Shown here: positions 50,725-62,472 of the stretch, in pieces
Layout of the letters: every line of letters begins with the position of its first letter
How positions within the stretch are numbered: the first letter of the stretch is position 1
DNA from: Zhouia spongiae
Lineage (GTDB): Bacteria > Bacteroidota > Bacteroidia > Flavobacteriales > Flavobacteriaceae
Direction: 5' to 3'
Length of the DNA stretch: 64,000 nucleotides
NCBI RefSeq assembly: GCF_022760175.1
Contig: NZ_CP094326.1
Location: forward strand, 62,001-126,000
Translations under genes and position numbers: made by a program
The notes under the pieces: generated by a model
The model's database searches: none
The model's input: only the letters and a program-made list of their open reading frames with translations
What the model was told of the DNA's origin: nothing

Positions 50725-52346
50725 TACTGCTTGATTATTTTTAGTATTCTTTTTGTGTTCTTTGAAGATATTTTAGCAATATAAACACCACTGTTCAGAT
50801 GTCCAATATTAACCTCATTATTTATTGATGATATTTTTTTACGGTAAACCCACTTTCCCAAAACATCGTAGAGATCAATATCGGCATAAAAGATATTTTC
50901 AGGAAAAACAACATGGAACTTTCCCTTTGTAGGATTAGGAAATATATTGAATTCTCCTGAATAGGCTTCCTCATTTAACGGTGCTGTCGTTACTAATAAA
51001 GAAAAATCGGGAATTCCATAGCCATATTCATTATTGGGATCATCAAACAAGTGACCACTTTGCCGGATCATCTTCATCATCTCCCTGTTGGACTTCGACA
51101 GGTTTGCCTGCCATAAGCATGCCGTTGCACCAGCCATAACGGGTGAAGAAAACGAAGTTCCGTTTAAAAAACGAATGGAATCATCCGGCAATACAATTGC
51201 AGTTCTGACGCCCCGTGCCATTACATCAGGTTTTATCTTTCCGCCGGTAGCAGGCCCAACTGAGCTAAAAGAAGCATAAGTCCCTTCCGCATCCACAGCC
51301 CCTACGGTCAGCCCGTCCACATCAGCAGGAGCCGTAATTACTTTCCAGTTACGATTGTTTCCTTCATTCCCGGCAGAAGTTACAACCAACATCCCTTTGT
51401 CCAATGCTATCTGTGCTCCTTTCGAAATAAAAGTCGTCTCTCCATCCATATCCCCTGGATGGTAATTATAATTAGGATTGTCAAACGTGCTATATCCCAA
51501 TGATGTATTAAGGATATCAACACCCAAGCTGTCCGAAAGTTCGGCCGCTTCAACCCAATAACTCTCTTCTGCCGGGGTTTCCTGTCCGGCTTCTTCTGTC
51601 CGGAATAAAAAATAGCCCGCATCTGGTGCAGTTCCGACATACTCCCCCTCAATAAATGCTGCCATAACAGATAAAACCTGAGTTCCGTGGCTATTTTGAT
51701 CGTAAGCAAAAACATCATGACTCCGGTTTACGAAATCATATCCGCCCAACAAATGATTATTGTTTCTCATATATTGGAAGGCCTTCATCGTATTCACTTT
51801 TGTAAACCCGGCATCTAAGACAGCGATCTGCATCCCCTTGCCGGTAAAACCGATACTATGTAATGCCTGAAGGTTTATCTGACCGTTTTGTGCTGTTGTT
51901 GCCCCGTAGTCATATAATACTTCCTCTTCAAATTTATTCTTATGGATTCCTTGATGCCGTTGCTCCTTTCTGCCAAGTCCTCCAGCATTAAATCGGGGGT
52001 CGGCAAAAAAGATATCGGCAACAAAATTAAAATCCGCCAATGTCCTGATGTTCTCTACTGAACCCAAAACATGTATGCAGTTAAACCATTTTGACCGGGC
52101 CTTAACGATTATGCCCTCCTGTTTTCTTATTGCAGAAACGTAATCATTATAAACAGGCACATCCCTTTCATCAATGGGAATTCCATGCAGTTTCTTTTTC
52201 GAAATACTCCGCTCTGAAAGTATTTTGACCGGATTGGTTAATAAATTGGCAGCATGTGGCTTATCGACAAAATACACCCTGGCATGTTCCTGAAAAGAAA
52301 ACACTTTGAATGATATAAACAGAAAAATAAGTAATATCAGTCTCAT
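50724..52346 (-). CDS. S8 family (subtilisin-like) peptidase with T9SS sorting domain
   Basis: 540 residues from MRLILLIFLFISFKVFS, a signal peptide; the frame extends 19 codons upstream. An I9-like propeptide is followed by the subtilase triad: Asp in QIAVLDAGFTKV, His in NSHGTQVLSVMAAF and Ser in GTSFSSPVMAGATA. The C-terminus (NIFPNPTKGKFHV ... IAKISSKNTKRILKIIKQ) is a T9SS type A signal. It should be exported to the surface or medium as a protease. The gene is coupled to the following flavoprotein gene. Confidence 0.94.
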   Translation of the reverse strand: MRLILLIFLFISFKVFSFQEHARVYFVDKPHAANLLTNPVKILSERSISKKKLHGIPIDERDVPVYNDYVSAIRKQEGIIVKARSKWFNCIHVLGSVENIRTLADFNFVADIFFADPRFNAGGLGRKEQRHQGIHKNKFEEEVLYDYGATTAQNGQINLQALHSIGFTGKGMQIAVLDAGFTKVNTMKAFQYMRNNNHLLGGYDFVNRSHDVFAYDQNSHGTQVLSVMAAFIEGEYVGTAPDAGYFLFRTEEAGQETPAEESYWVEAAELSDSLGVDILNTSLGYSTFDNPNYNYHPGDMDGETTFISKGAQIALDKGMLVVTSAGNEGNNRNWKVITAPADVDGLTVGAVDAEGTYASFSSVGPATGGKIKPDVMARGVRTAIVLPDDSIRFLNGTSFSSPVMAGATACLWQANLSKSNREMMKMIRQSGHLFDDPNNEYGYGIPDFSLLVTTAPLNEEAYSGEFNIFPNPTKGKFHVVFPENIFYADIDLYDVLGKWVYRKKISSINNEVNIGHLNSGVYIAKISSKNTKRILKIIKQ

Positions 52347-52503
52347 AAACAAAAGTGTTTTATACCCCTCCTCAGAGAAACCCTGAGTATGTTTACAATA
52401 CAATATGTGAATAAATCACATTGAGTGTATTCTCTGTACAGAGAGCGAAAATCAGCAGCACACTTTAACCCGGGCTCTCCTCAATATCAGCCGACTCATA
52501 AAA

Positions 52504-53700
52504 TCACGAAATCACTCCGGAACCTATCAGTTCATCTTCAATATAAAAAGCAACGAACTGCCCTTCCGTAATAGCACTTTGAGGGTTTTCAAAATCTACA
52601 TACAAACCTCCGTCTACCATATGAAGCACGGCCTTTTGCAATGGTTGTCTGTAACGGATACGCGCGTGTACCACTAACGATTCATCTGCCTGGAGCGACA
52701 AATCCTCACGTATCCAGTGTAACTCATCCATACTTACAAATAAAGTACGTCTGTACAAACCCGGATGATCTTTACCCTGCCCCGTATATATAATGTTTTC
52801 ATCTACATCTGTTTCAATAACAAACAATGGTGCTACCGTACCACCCACACCAAGTCCCTTACGCTGTCCTTTTGTAAAATAATGTGCGCCCTGGTGTTTC
52901 CCTACGACCTTCCCGTCGGTTAATTCATACTGTGGTTTTCTGGCGTAAAATGACAATTCCTCTGTTTTATCTACAAACTCGGGAGTCTGCTCCTGGTATT
53001 TTTGACTCGCCGATGATACTTCGACAATAACTCCTTCTTTTGGCTTTAATTTCTGCTGAAGAAAATCAGGCAAACGAACTTTTCCTATAAAACAAAGTCC
53101 TTGAGAATCTTTTTTTCCTGCTGTTATCAGATCGTTCTCAGCAGCTATCCGACGTACTTCCGGTTTCAGCAAATCACCTATCGGGAATAAAGCCTTGCTC
53201 AACTGTTCCTGAGAAAGTTGACATAAGAAATACGACTGATCCTTGTTTCCATCCTTTCCAGCCAAAAGCCTGTATACTTCCCGGCCATCTTTTACAATAG
53301 TATCTTTTCTGCAATAATGTCCTGTTGCCACATAATCAGCACCAAGCCCGAGAGCGATCTTCATAAAGACATCAAACTTAATTTCCCGGTTACATAATAC
53401 ATCCGGATTAGGAGTCCTTCCCTTTTCGTACTCGTTAAACATATAATCTACGATGCGCTCTTTGTACTCCTCGCTCAGATCAACAGTTTGAAAAGGAATA
53501 CCCAGCTTTTCCGCAACAATCATGGCATCGTTACTGTCTTCCAACCACGGGCATTCATTAGATATGGTAACCGTATCATCGTGCCAGTTTTTCATAAACA
53601 ACCCGATAACATTGTATCCTTGTTCCTTTAAAAGATAAGCGGTAACACTGGAATCAACACCACCCGACAAACCTACTACAACTGTTTTATCTCTATTCAT
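52504..53700 (-). CDS. mnmA: tRNA 2-thiouridylase MnmA
   Basis: 398 residues. The PP-loop is [11 protein letters not shown] near the N-terminus, followed by the GLFMKNW segment. Catalytic cysteines lie in [12 protein letters not shown] and SQGLCFIGK, with ATGHYCR between. It activates U34 of glu/gln/lys tRNAs and adds sulfur from a persulfide relay. It is the first gene of a minus-strand group with the subtilase, though a 157-bp gap separates them. Confidence 0.95.
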   Translation of the reverse strand: MNRDKTVVVGLSGGVDSSVTAYLLKEQGYNVIGLFMKNWHDDTVTISNECPWLEDSNDAMIVAEKLGIPFQTVDLSEEYKERIVDYMFNEYEKGRTPNPDVLCNREIKFDVFMKIALGLGADYVATGHYCRKDTIVKDGREVYRLLAGKDGNKDQSYFLCQLSQEQLSKALFPIGDLLKPEVRRIAAENDLITAGKKDSQGLCFIGKVRLPDFLQQKLKPKEGVIVEVSSASQKYQEQTPEFVDKTEELSFYARKPQYELTDGKVVGKHQGAHYFTKGQRKGLGVGGTVAPLFVIETDVDENIIYTGQGKDHPGLYRRTLFVSMDELHWIREDLSLQADESLVVHARIRYRQPLQKAVLHMVDGGLYVDFENPQSAITEGQFVAFYIEDELIGSGVIS

Positions 53701-54042
53701 TTCAATATACTCCTATTAAGTTTCCTGAGTCGTCCGTAAACTTAAATCCTTTCACCAGATAAACCCAAAGAATTCAGAATACAAAATTAATAAAATTAAA
53801 TTCTAAGCTTCATAATTATTCAGTTCCCTCAAAAACATACCGCCAAACGGCTTTAAAAAAATATTGTCTAACTTATTTATATTTTAATAAAACAATATAA
53901 AGTATCGACAAATCGCGCTAAAAACATAAAAAATACACACAAAACATTATGTTAAAAGTATATTAAAAATAAATTTTGAATTTTCAAATATTAATTTTGT
54001 TTAATACTTTTATTAAAATGTTAAACAAAAAATTATAGCGTG
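53701..54042. other. Divergent promoter region between mnmA and the FAS1 gene
   Basis: 342 AT-rich bp. It contains the 17-bp block ACCAGATAAACCCAAAG (53754-53770) shared exactly with the end of repeat copy A, and a TAATTTTG box near the FAS1 gene. Confidence 0.5.
53992..53999 (+). promoter_or_regulatory. Putative -7 box of the FAS1 lipoprotein gene
   Basis: TAATTTTG matches TAnnTTTG and lies 43 bp before the ATG. A TTG is present only 13 bp upstream, closer than the ideal 19, so the match is partial. Confidence 0.5.
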
Positions 54043-55887
54043 ATGAAACATTTATTAAAAATTCTAAAGATTTGTATGTTCTCTTTCTTGCTTCTGATCA
54101 CAGCGTGCAACGATGATGACGATGGAAACGGAGAAATGATGACCGACCTTACGATTGCAGAAATTGCTGCATCCACACCTGAATTCAGCGCTCTCTATGC
54201 TGCATTAGTCAAAGCAGGATTGGCTGAAACTCTTGACAATCCCGGAACTTATACAGTTTTTGCCCCGACAAACACTGCTTTTAAAAGCTTTCTTGATGCC
54301 AACGGTATTGCATCCATCGATGATGTACCCGGCAATGTACTTGTAAACTTGTTGTTAAATCATGTGCTTGACAGCGAGATCACTTCGTCACAAATCACAA
54401 CCGGATACATCAATTCACTGGCTACAGGTCCAGATGAAAATAATCTCAGCCTGTTCCTTAATACCTCTTCAGGAGTAGAGATAAACGGAATGTCTGCTGT
54501 TATTAACGGTAAAGCTGATGTAATGGCCAGCAATGGAGTAGTGCATGTTGTAGATGCTGTGATCCCCGAACCTTCTATTGTAGACCACGCCCTTGCCAAC
54601 GACAACTTCTCCTCCTTGGTAGGTGCCCTAACCAGACCTTCTTTTGGCTCGACGTATACAGATTTACTCTCTGGAACTGCAGGCAGCCCTTTTACCGTAT
54701 TTGCCCCAACAAATGAAGCTTTCGAAAACCTGTTAATGGCATTGGGCACAAATTCACTGGATGAAATTGACGATGAAACCCTGCAAGAAGTTCTCAATTA
54801 TCATGTCATAGCAGGTAGTAATGTTACTGCCGGTTCTTTAACTGACGGACAGATGGCAACCACTTTTCAAGGGGAAGATATTGTTTTTGACCTCTCAGAA
54901 GGGGCTAAGATCGAAGATGCATCTGACACTGAAGCCAATATTATAGCCACTGATGTTCAGAGTAACAATGGAATTATACATGCTGTTGACAAAGTATTAA
55001 TCCCTCAAACAGTATGGAACAGTATAAACCCGACTATAGCCGGTTTTGTAGCAATGAATGAAGACTATTCTTCTCTGCTGGCAGCAGTTCAAAAAGCCGG
55101 ATTGACCGATGCATTAAACGCAGATGGTGCTGACTTAACCGTTTTTGCACCAGACAATGCTGCTTTTGAGGCCTTTTTAAATTCTAATGGTTTTGCTTCA
55201 TTAGACGATGTGCCTGTCGAGCTGTTAACCCAGGTATTACTGAACCATGTTATGAGCGGCGTTGCCCTTTCAGCCAACCTGTCAACATCTTATACCGGTA
55301 CTTTAGCAACCAATGAAGACGGAGATAACCTTAGCCTTTATATAAACACGCAGAACGGTGTTAGTCTCAACGGAATATCGGAAGTTACTACAGCAGACAT
55401 TGAAGTACGCAACGGAGTAATACATGCTGTTGATGCGGTTATCGCTTTACCGACCATAGTAACCTTTGCCACGGCAGATCCTGACTTTACCTCACTGGTA
55501 AGCGCCCTTACCGCTGAGGACCAACCTGATTTTGCAGGAATACTTTCCGGTACAACCAATGCCCCGTTTACAGTATTTGCTCCGGTCAACAGTGCCTTTG
55601 ACGCCCTGCCCTCAGTACCTGTCGGGTCAGATTTAACAGCTGTACTGCAACATCATGTTATCATTGAAAACAACATACGATCAGAAGACTTGTCTGACGG
55701 AGCCTCTGTAGCGACCCTTGAAGGCGACAACGTTACAGTAACACTTCCCGGTTCGGGTAATAATATAGCAGATTTAACCGATGGCGCAGGGAATACCGGA
55801 ATTGGAGTTATTGCAGTAGATGTTCAAGCTACAAATGGTGTCATTCACGCTATAAATACAGTACTCATTCCGGACACTACGAATTAA
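54043..55887 (+). CDS. Four-domain fasciclin (FAS1) lipoprotein
   Basis: 614 residues from ATG at 54043 (a GTG precedes it directly). Lipobox LLLITACNDDDD (Cys22), followed by acidic residues like a Bacteroidota surface-export signal. Four FAS1 domains follow at about 35-175, 180-320, 325-465 and 470-612, each with a YTVFAPTNTAF-like and an HVLDS/NGVVHVVDAV-like motif. FAS1 proteins mediate adhesion to cells or polysaccharide. The gene is alone, and a strong bidirectional terminator follows it. Confidence 0.93.
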   Translation: MKHLLKILKICMFSFLLLITACNDDDDGNGEMMTDLTIAEIAASTPEFSALYAALVKAGLAETLDNPGTYTVFAPTNTAFKSFLDANGIASIDDVPGNVLVNLLLNHVLDSEITSSQITTGYINSLATGPDENNLSLFLNTSSGVEINGMSAVINGKADVMASNGVVHVVDAVIPEPSIVDHALANDNFSSLVGALTRPSFGSTYTDLLSGTAGSPFTVFAPTNEAFENLLMALGTNSLDEIDDETLQEVLNYHVIAGSNVTAGSLTDGQMATTFQGEDIVFDLSEGAKIEDASDTEANIIATDVQSNNGIIHAVDKVLIPQTVWNSINPTIAGFVAMNEDYSSLLAAVQKAGLTDALNADGADLTVFAPDNAAFEAFLNSNGFASLDDVPVELLTQVLLNHVMSGVALSANLSTSYTGTLATNEDGDNLSLYINTQNGVSLNGISEVTTADIEVRNGVIHAVDAVIALPTIVTFATADPDFTSLVSALTAEDQPDFAGILSGTTNAPFTVFAPVNSAFDALPSVPVGSDLTAVLQHHVIIENNIRSEDLSDGASVATLEGDNVTVTLPGSGNNIADLTDGAGNTGIGVIAVDVQATNGVIHAINTVLIPDTTN

Positions 55888-55920
55888 TTATGAACTGGTA
55901 ATTTTTAATTTATTCGTAAA

Positions 55921-55958
55921 AAAAAAGCTCCGTGAAATTCACGGAGCTTTAAATTTTT
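55921..55958. terminator. Bidirectional terminator between the FAS1 gene and yidC
   Basis: AAAGCTCCGTGAA (55924-55936) and TTCACGGAGCTTT (55938-55950) are perfect arms around one base, flanked by A-run on the left and T-rich sequence on the right. It serves both convergent genes. Confidence 0.9.
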
Positions 55959-57846
55959 ATTTTTTAGCGTTTTTTTGAGCTTCTGCCTGCTCCATCATTT
56001 CACGCATTTTCCTTTGAAACTTACTTTCCTTTTTAGGCTTCTTTTTATTCTCCTGAATCTGCGCATGAATTTTATCTTCATCGATTACATACTTCTTAAT
56101 AAATAACATGATGAGGATTGTAATGAGGTTCGATATGAAGTAATACAAACTTAATCCGCTTGCGTAATTATTAAAGAAGAACAACATTAATAGCGGTGAA
56201 ATGTATATCATCACCTTCATCATTTTCCCCATATCAGGCATTCCCTCCTGAGCAGGTTGCTGCATCATTTGCTGCTGACCGGTGGTCATCCTCATATAGA
56301 TAAAAATTGCTATCGACGCCAGAATCGGAAACAAACTCACGTGGTCTCCATAGAATGGGATTTTAAACGGAAGTTTTGCTATTGCATCATACGATGATAA
56401 ATCGTCCGCCCATAAAAAACTCTTTTGTCTCAATAAAAATGCTGTCGGGAAAAACATAAACAATGCATAAAATATTGGCAGTTGCAACAAAGCGGGAATA
56501 CAACCGCTCATTGGATTTACACCGGCCTTGCTATAAAGCTTCATTGTTTCTTGCTGCTTTTTCATTGGCTGATCCTTATACTTCTCATTGATCTCTGTCA
56601 CTTCCGGACGAATAACTTTCATCTTGGCCTGTGACAAGTATGATTTGTAAGTAATAGGAGACATTAGAAGTCTTACCAAAATGGTCATAACTATAATAGC
56701 AATACCATAAGGAAGGAAAGAACTTAAAACATCATAAAGCGGAGTAAAGACATACTTGTTGATCACTCCGAAAATTCCCCATCCGAAAGGAACTGCATCA
56801 GCAAGTTCTAAATCTTTATACTGCTTTAATATTTTAAAGTCTGTTGGCCCGTAATACCAGTTTAGGTTCTGGTTGATTTCACCACCTTGCCACTCCAGTG
56901 GTATAGACGCCGTATACGCTTTTGTATACTGTGCCTCGGCACTTTCTTCCTCTACCAAATCTTCTGATGTAATATCAGCTGTTTTAAACGGAACATTAGA
57001 GATTAAAGTAGCCATAAAGAAATGATGTCTGTAGGCCAGCCACTTAACAGTTTCAATAGCTTCGTCATCATTTCCGGTAGGACTCAGTTTACTGGTTTTA
57101 TCGTCTTCATGCTTGTATGTAAGCCTGGTATACCTGTTTTCATAAGTAATACTTTTTGAATGACGGATCGTTTTCATATTCCAGTCGAGTTTAACAGGCT
57201 GACTGGAATTAACAACACCACCAAGCCCCTGCGACCTGATGGTAAAATTTACCATATAATCATTGGGCTTCAATTCATAACGATACTCCAGATATTTATC
57301 GTTAGAAACCTTGAGTTTCATAGACAACACCTGGTTTTCACCACTTTTGGTAAGCGTAGGCTCGAAGTACAGGTCTTGCGTATTTAAATTTCTGTTATCT
57401 GTAGTTGCAAAGCTTAAATTGAATGAAGCGTTACCGTCTCTCACCAAATAAACCGGTATCGAGTCATAGGTAGTAAAATTCTTCATTCTGGCTTCTACAA
57501 TTTGCCCTCCCTTATTGTTGATTTTTAATTCAACCAGGTCATTCGCTATTGTTGTAATATTTTCTGTTGCCGAAGGTAGTGCAGCCGAATAACCAAAAGC
57601 TCCTAAAGCATCTTTGTATCCTGCCAAAGCCACAGAGTCTGTAAGATCGACCGCTGCCTGCTGACCCGATGTTACGGCAGTAGCTTCCTGATTCTCCTGT
57701 TTAGCTTTTTCTACTTGTTCTTGTTTTGCCTTTTCGGCTTGTAATTCTTCTTCTGTAGGCTTATTGTTATAAAGTACCCACATTAGTATAGCCCCGATAA
57801 GAACGAAACCTACTATAGAATTAATATCAAACTTTTTTTCTTCCAT
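55957..57846 (-). CDS. yidC: Membrane protein insertase YidC
   Basis: 629 residues: an N-terminal helix (SIVGFVLIGAILMWVLY), a large periplasmic P1 beta domain, and a C-terminal five-helix insertase core. The core holds ILVRLLMSPITYKSYLSQAKMKVIRPEV, the cytoplasmic hairpin KQQETMKLYSKAGVNPMSGCIPALLQLP, and LYYFISNLITILIMLFIKKY. A basic C-terminal tail is suitable for ribosome contact. It inserts inner-membrane proteins with or without SecYEG. It follows pyrG by 85 bp. Confidence 0.96.
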   Translation of the reverse strand: MEEKKFDINSIVGFVLIGAILMWVLYNNKPTEEELQAEKAKQEQVEKAKQENQEATAVTSGQQAAVDLTDSVALAGYKDALGAFGYSAALPSATENITTIANDLVELKINNKGGQIVEARMKNFTTYDSIPVYLVRDGNASFNLSFATTDNRNLNTQDLYFEPTLTKSGENQVLSMKLKVSNDKYLEYRYELKPNDYMVNFTIRSQGLGGVVNSSQPVKLDWNMKTIRHSKSITYENRYTRLTYKHEDDKTSKLSPTGNDDEAIETVKWLAYRHHFFMATLISNVPFKTADITSEDLVEEESAEAQYTKAYTASIPLEWQGGEINQNLNWYYGPTDFKILKQYKDLELADAVPFGWGIFGVINKYVFTPLYDVLSSFLPYGIAIIVMTILVRLLMSPITYKSYLSQAKMKVIRPEVTEINEKYKDQPMKKQQETMKLYSKAGVNPMSGCIPALLQLPIFYALFMFFPTAFLLRQKSFLWADDLSSYDAIAKLPFKIPFYGDHVSLFPILASIAIFIYMRMTTGQQQMMQQPAQEGMPDMGKMMKVMIYISPLLMLFFFNNYASGLSLYYFISNLITILIMLFIKKYVIDEDKIHAQIQENKKKPKKESKFQRKMREMMEQAEAQKNAKK

Positions 57847-57874
57847 TTAAAATGAACTTAATTTTTACACAACG

Positions 57875-57897
57875 AACGCCGAACCAGGTTCAGCGTT
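57875..57897 (-). terminator. Hairpin between pyrG and yidC
   Basis: AACGCCGAACC and GGTTCAGCGTT form an 11-bp stem (one wobble) with a minimal loop. On the minus strand it follows pyrG by about 35 bp, but the T-run behind it is weak, so it may be an attenuating rather than a full terminator. Confidence 0.5.
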
Positions 57898-57931
57898 AAC
57901 GAATACACAAAGATATATCCAAAACTTTTAT

Positions 57932-59626
<1,695 letters not shown>

Positions 59627-59722
59627 TTAACTAAATAAATCCTTAAAAAATACAAACCGGTATGAAGAAAACAAAAAATACGTAAAAAACTGTAAATCAA
59701 CCTTTTTAAAGAGAAAATCGAT

Positions 59723-59944
59723 CTAATATCGCTTTTGAATCTCCCGGATCAACCCCTCTAAACCGTTTACTTTTATCTCGTACATAGCCTGCATCTGCTC
59801 GCCCAGTTTCCCCTGGGGAAATCCCTTCTGTCTGAACCAGGTATAATAAGGCTCCGGCAAGTCTATCAAGTACCTGCCTTTATACTTTCCGAAAGGCATT
59901 TTAGCCCTGGCCAGTTCAATTAAATATTTATTATCCGGCTGCAT
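59723..59944 (-). CDS. DUF3820 family protein
   Basis: 73 residues from ATG at 59944 (a GTG two codons upstream is an alternative). The signature ARAKMPFGKYKGRYLIDLPEPYYTWF is DUF3820 throughout. Function unknown; the fold is short and may bind nucleic acid, but nothing in the sequence shows that. It lies 10 bp behind the DUF922 gene. Confidence 0.85.
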   Translation of the reverse strand: MQPDNKYLIELARAKMPFGKYKGRYLIDLPEPYYTWFRQKGFPQGKLGEQMQAMYEIKVNGLEGLIREIQKRY

Positions 59945-59954
59945 GTTCACTATC

Positions 59955-60500
59955 CTATCTTTTTCTGCTATTAAGTTTTAAATACTTCTTGAGCTTGCCT
60001 TCTATTTTACTTTGCCAGAGTACCTGTGCCGACTCATGAACGGATGATTCCGTTTGCTTATCATAAGCTTTTTGAACAGAATCCATCTCTATAGTAATCC
60101 TATCGTGCATTTTTTCCAACTCAAGTTCCACATCGTCATTAAAACTCAGTTTACCGATTTCGTAAATCAGCTTCTGAGCATACAAAGCCGTTATATCGAA
60201 ATGAAGCTGCTCATGAGCCAGAACATTGTCATTCACATATTTCGGTTTATACCAGCTGTCTTGTGTAGAAAAATAAGCAAACACAACCACCTCATAATTA
60301 CTGTTTCCCTGATCAGTCCTTGTAATAAGCTTATAACCTATGCCACTTGAAGTTACGGCAACAGCATTTGAATTGATTTTAGGAGTTCCTTTAAAATCTG
60401 CCCATGCTAATTTTTGCCCTGCCTCCCAGATAATAATTTCTCTGGGGGTTCTTTGCAGAAAAGCCAATGCCATCAGGAATGATAATACCAGGGATTTCAT
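59955..60500 (-). CDS. DUF922 family protein, putative zinc hydrolase
   Basis: 181 residues with a short signal peptide (SLVLSFLMALAFLQ). The W-AGQKLAWADFKG opening and LAHEQLHFDITALYAQKL match DUF922; the HExxH-like HEQLH suggests a metal-dependent hydrolase. The periplasm is the likely location. It sits between the LysM/PBP1 gene and DUF3820 in the same direction. Confidence 0.82.
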   Translation of the reverse strand: MKSLVLSFLMALAFLQRTPREIIIWEAGQKLAWADFKGTPKINSNAVAVTSSGIGYKLITRTDQGNSNYEVVVFAYFSTQDSWYKPKYVNDNVLAHEQLHFDITALYAQKLIYEIGKLSFNDDVELELEKMHDRITIEMDSVQKAYDKQTESSVHESAQVLWQSKIEGKLKKYLKLNSRKR

Positions 60501-60553
60501 TTTTTAAACATTTATCCCCTAAAATTAAACAAAAGGCATCAGCCGCAGCCTAT

Positions 60554-62461
60554 TTATTTTACTTCTTTAATCTCGAGATTGTCGTATTTCACAATATACA
60601 CGCCTGTATTCATATACCCGCCTGCATATTGCTTTTTATAGGCAAACTTGTTTTCAAGATACTCGGTCTCACCTACCCGTGAAGCTACCCGGTAGAGATC
60701 CTTATTATACGACAAACGCAACAAGATGTCCATCATTAAATCAAAACCCCTGATAGCATATCGGTTCGGATAACTACCAAAACGTTCCTCATATACTTTA
60801 TGAAAAGTATTGTCAAGTGAAGAAGGCTTGTCTACTGTAGGATAATGAAATTGCAATGCAGACAAATACGAGTTCTTAATATCATCGCTGGTTTCATAGG
60901 CATCTCCTTTATTTGTAGTAAACATTACGATCTTCCGATGGTCTGTCCTGAGTGAATTTAGAACGTTCGCTATGTTTGTCAGTAATGGAATACGATTAGA
61001 CTCAACAACAACCCAGTTCTCTTTTTCTTTAGAAAGACTTCTTTCAAGGTTAACCATTTTCACATAGTTGTCGGATTCTGTTGTTACAATGCTGGCTGAA
61101 GGAATTCCGGCCTTTAATTTATTCTTCACTATAGCATTCTTACTGTCGGCTATAATAATAATATGCTTGTCCTGACCTTTTTCGACAATAAAATCGATCA
61201 TCTTATCTACCAAAACTTCATCCGACGGCAATGTCTGAAATACATTTTGGTACAACTCTATATTCTTATTCGTAAAAGGAGCAAAAACAGGAACATTATG
61301 TCTTCTAAGGCCATAGGATAATTTATTGAACGATCTGTATGTAAACGGTCCGATTACAGCATTGTAAGCCGTAAAATCAGTATTGTTCAACAACTTCGAC
61401 ACTCCCACTTCAGTTCCTTCTGTATCTAATATCTTAATATCAGCATTAACTCCCAGCTTTTTCACAGAGTCTATAGCCACCAACATTCCTGAATAGAAGT
61501 CAAGAGAAATGTTAAGTAAACGATCTGCTTCAAGTTTTTTTCTCGCATCATTTGATGATTCAAAATCGATCTCATTTAGCTTTAAAGGAATAGCTACAGC
61601 TATCTTAGATATCAATTGAGAATTAATACTATCCGTCAATGTAAACTTAGGCATTAGCTTGCCATCTTCCTGCACATTGTACGCACCAAAAGTCTCTTTA
61701 GGAAGCTTTAATATCATCCCTGCTTTCAAACCGTCCTGAGCCTCAGGATTCAATGCCAGAACAGAGTCTTTCTCCAGACCAAACTTAACTTTTAACCTGA
61801 AAAACCCTTCCCGGGGCTGAACTACATAATAGTTATAGTTCAGATTATCGACCGTCTTTACACTATCCTGATGGATATCCGGAACTAAAATCTCATCGCC
61901 GTCTTTAAGCACTTCTCCCATATCAGGATTCAGCTTTTCCAGTTCCGGAACAGAAATCCCATGTTCATATGCTATTCGCCATTTACCTTCTTTTGGCTTT
62001 ACTACGTATTCAACAAGACCATCAGGTATAGAGCCTGCCTCTTCCTGTACAGCAAGATATTGTATTTGAGGGATACGGATTTTTTCGCCTTTATCCAGCT
62101 GTCGGCTGTAAAGCTCCTTATTATACCTCTTGATATCCTCTACTTTTACATTATAACGCTTGGAGATACTGAAGAGGGTTTCCTTCTTTCTTACTTTATG
62201 AGTAATGAAAGTGACCTTCTCCTGAAAATTTTGGTCGTTCTCAACTGTAGAACTTGAAGGTATGATCAAGACTGTATTTTTTCTAACTCCCGTTTTAGCC
62301 TCAGGATTTAATTTTAAAATAGCGTAAGGGGTTACCCTGTATTGTTTAGCTATACTTTCTATCGTTTCCCCTTCTTTTACCTGATGTGTCTTAAACTGGT
62401 TTTGTGCAAAAACCGAAACACTAAAAATAAAAGCTAAAAAAAATACAATCTGTTTATTCAT
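60554..62461 (-). CDS. LysM and PBP1-type ligand-binding protein
   Basis: 635 residues from MNKQIVFFLAFIFSVSVFAQ (signal peptide). Four LysM units follow: THQVKEGETIESIAKQY, THKVRKKETLFSISKRY, YVVKPKEGKWRIAYEHG and YYVVQPREGFFRLKVKFG. A C-terminal type 1 periplasmic-binding-protein domain covers about 270-620, with GPFTYRSFNKLSYGLRRH and PVFAPFTNK. No permease or ATPase is nearby, so it is unlikely to feed an ABC transporter. A peptidoglycan-anchored sensor or lipoprotein-regulator role akin to LpoA is possible. It starts just after guaA. Confidence 0.88.
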   Translation of the reverse strand: MNKQIVFFLAFIFSVSVFAQNQFKTHQVKEGETIESIAKQYRVTPYAILKLNPEAKTGVRKNTVLIIPSSSTVENDQNFQEKVTFITHKVRKKETLFSISKRYNVKVEDIKRYNKELYSRQLDKGEKIRIPQIQYLAVQEEAGSIPDGLVEYVVKPKEGKWRIAYEHGISVPELEKLNPDMGEVLKDGDEILVPDIHQDSVKTVDNLNYNYYVVQPREGFFRLKVKFGLEKDSVLALNPEAQDGLKAGMILKLPKETFGAYNVQEDGKLMPKFTLTDSINSQLISKIAVAIPLKLNEIDFESSNDARKKLEADRLLNISLDFYSGMLVAIDSVKKLGVNADIKILDTEGTEVGVSKLLNNTDFTAYNAVIGPFTYRSFNKLSYGLRRHNVPVFAPFTNKNIELYQNVFQTLPSDEVLVDKMIDFIVEKGQDKHIIIIADSKNAIVKNKLKAGIPSASIVTTESDNYVKMVNLERSLSKEKENWVVVESNRIPLLTNIANVLNSLRTDHRKIVMFTTNKGDAYETSDDIKNSYLSALQFHYPTVDKPSSLDNTFHKVYEERFGSYPNRYAIRGFDLMMDILLRLSYNKDLYRVASRVGETEYLENKFAYKKQYAGGYMNTGVYIVKYDNLEIKEVK

Positions 62462-62472
62462 ACTTAATTTAT

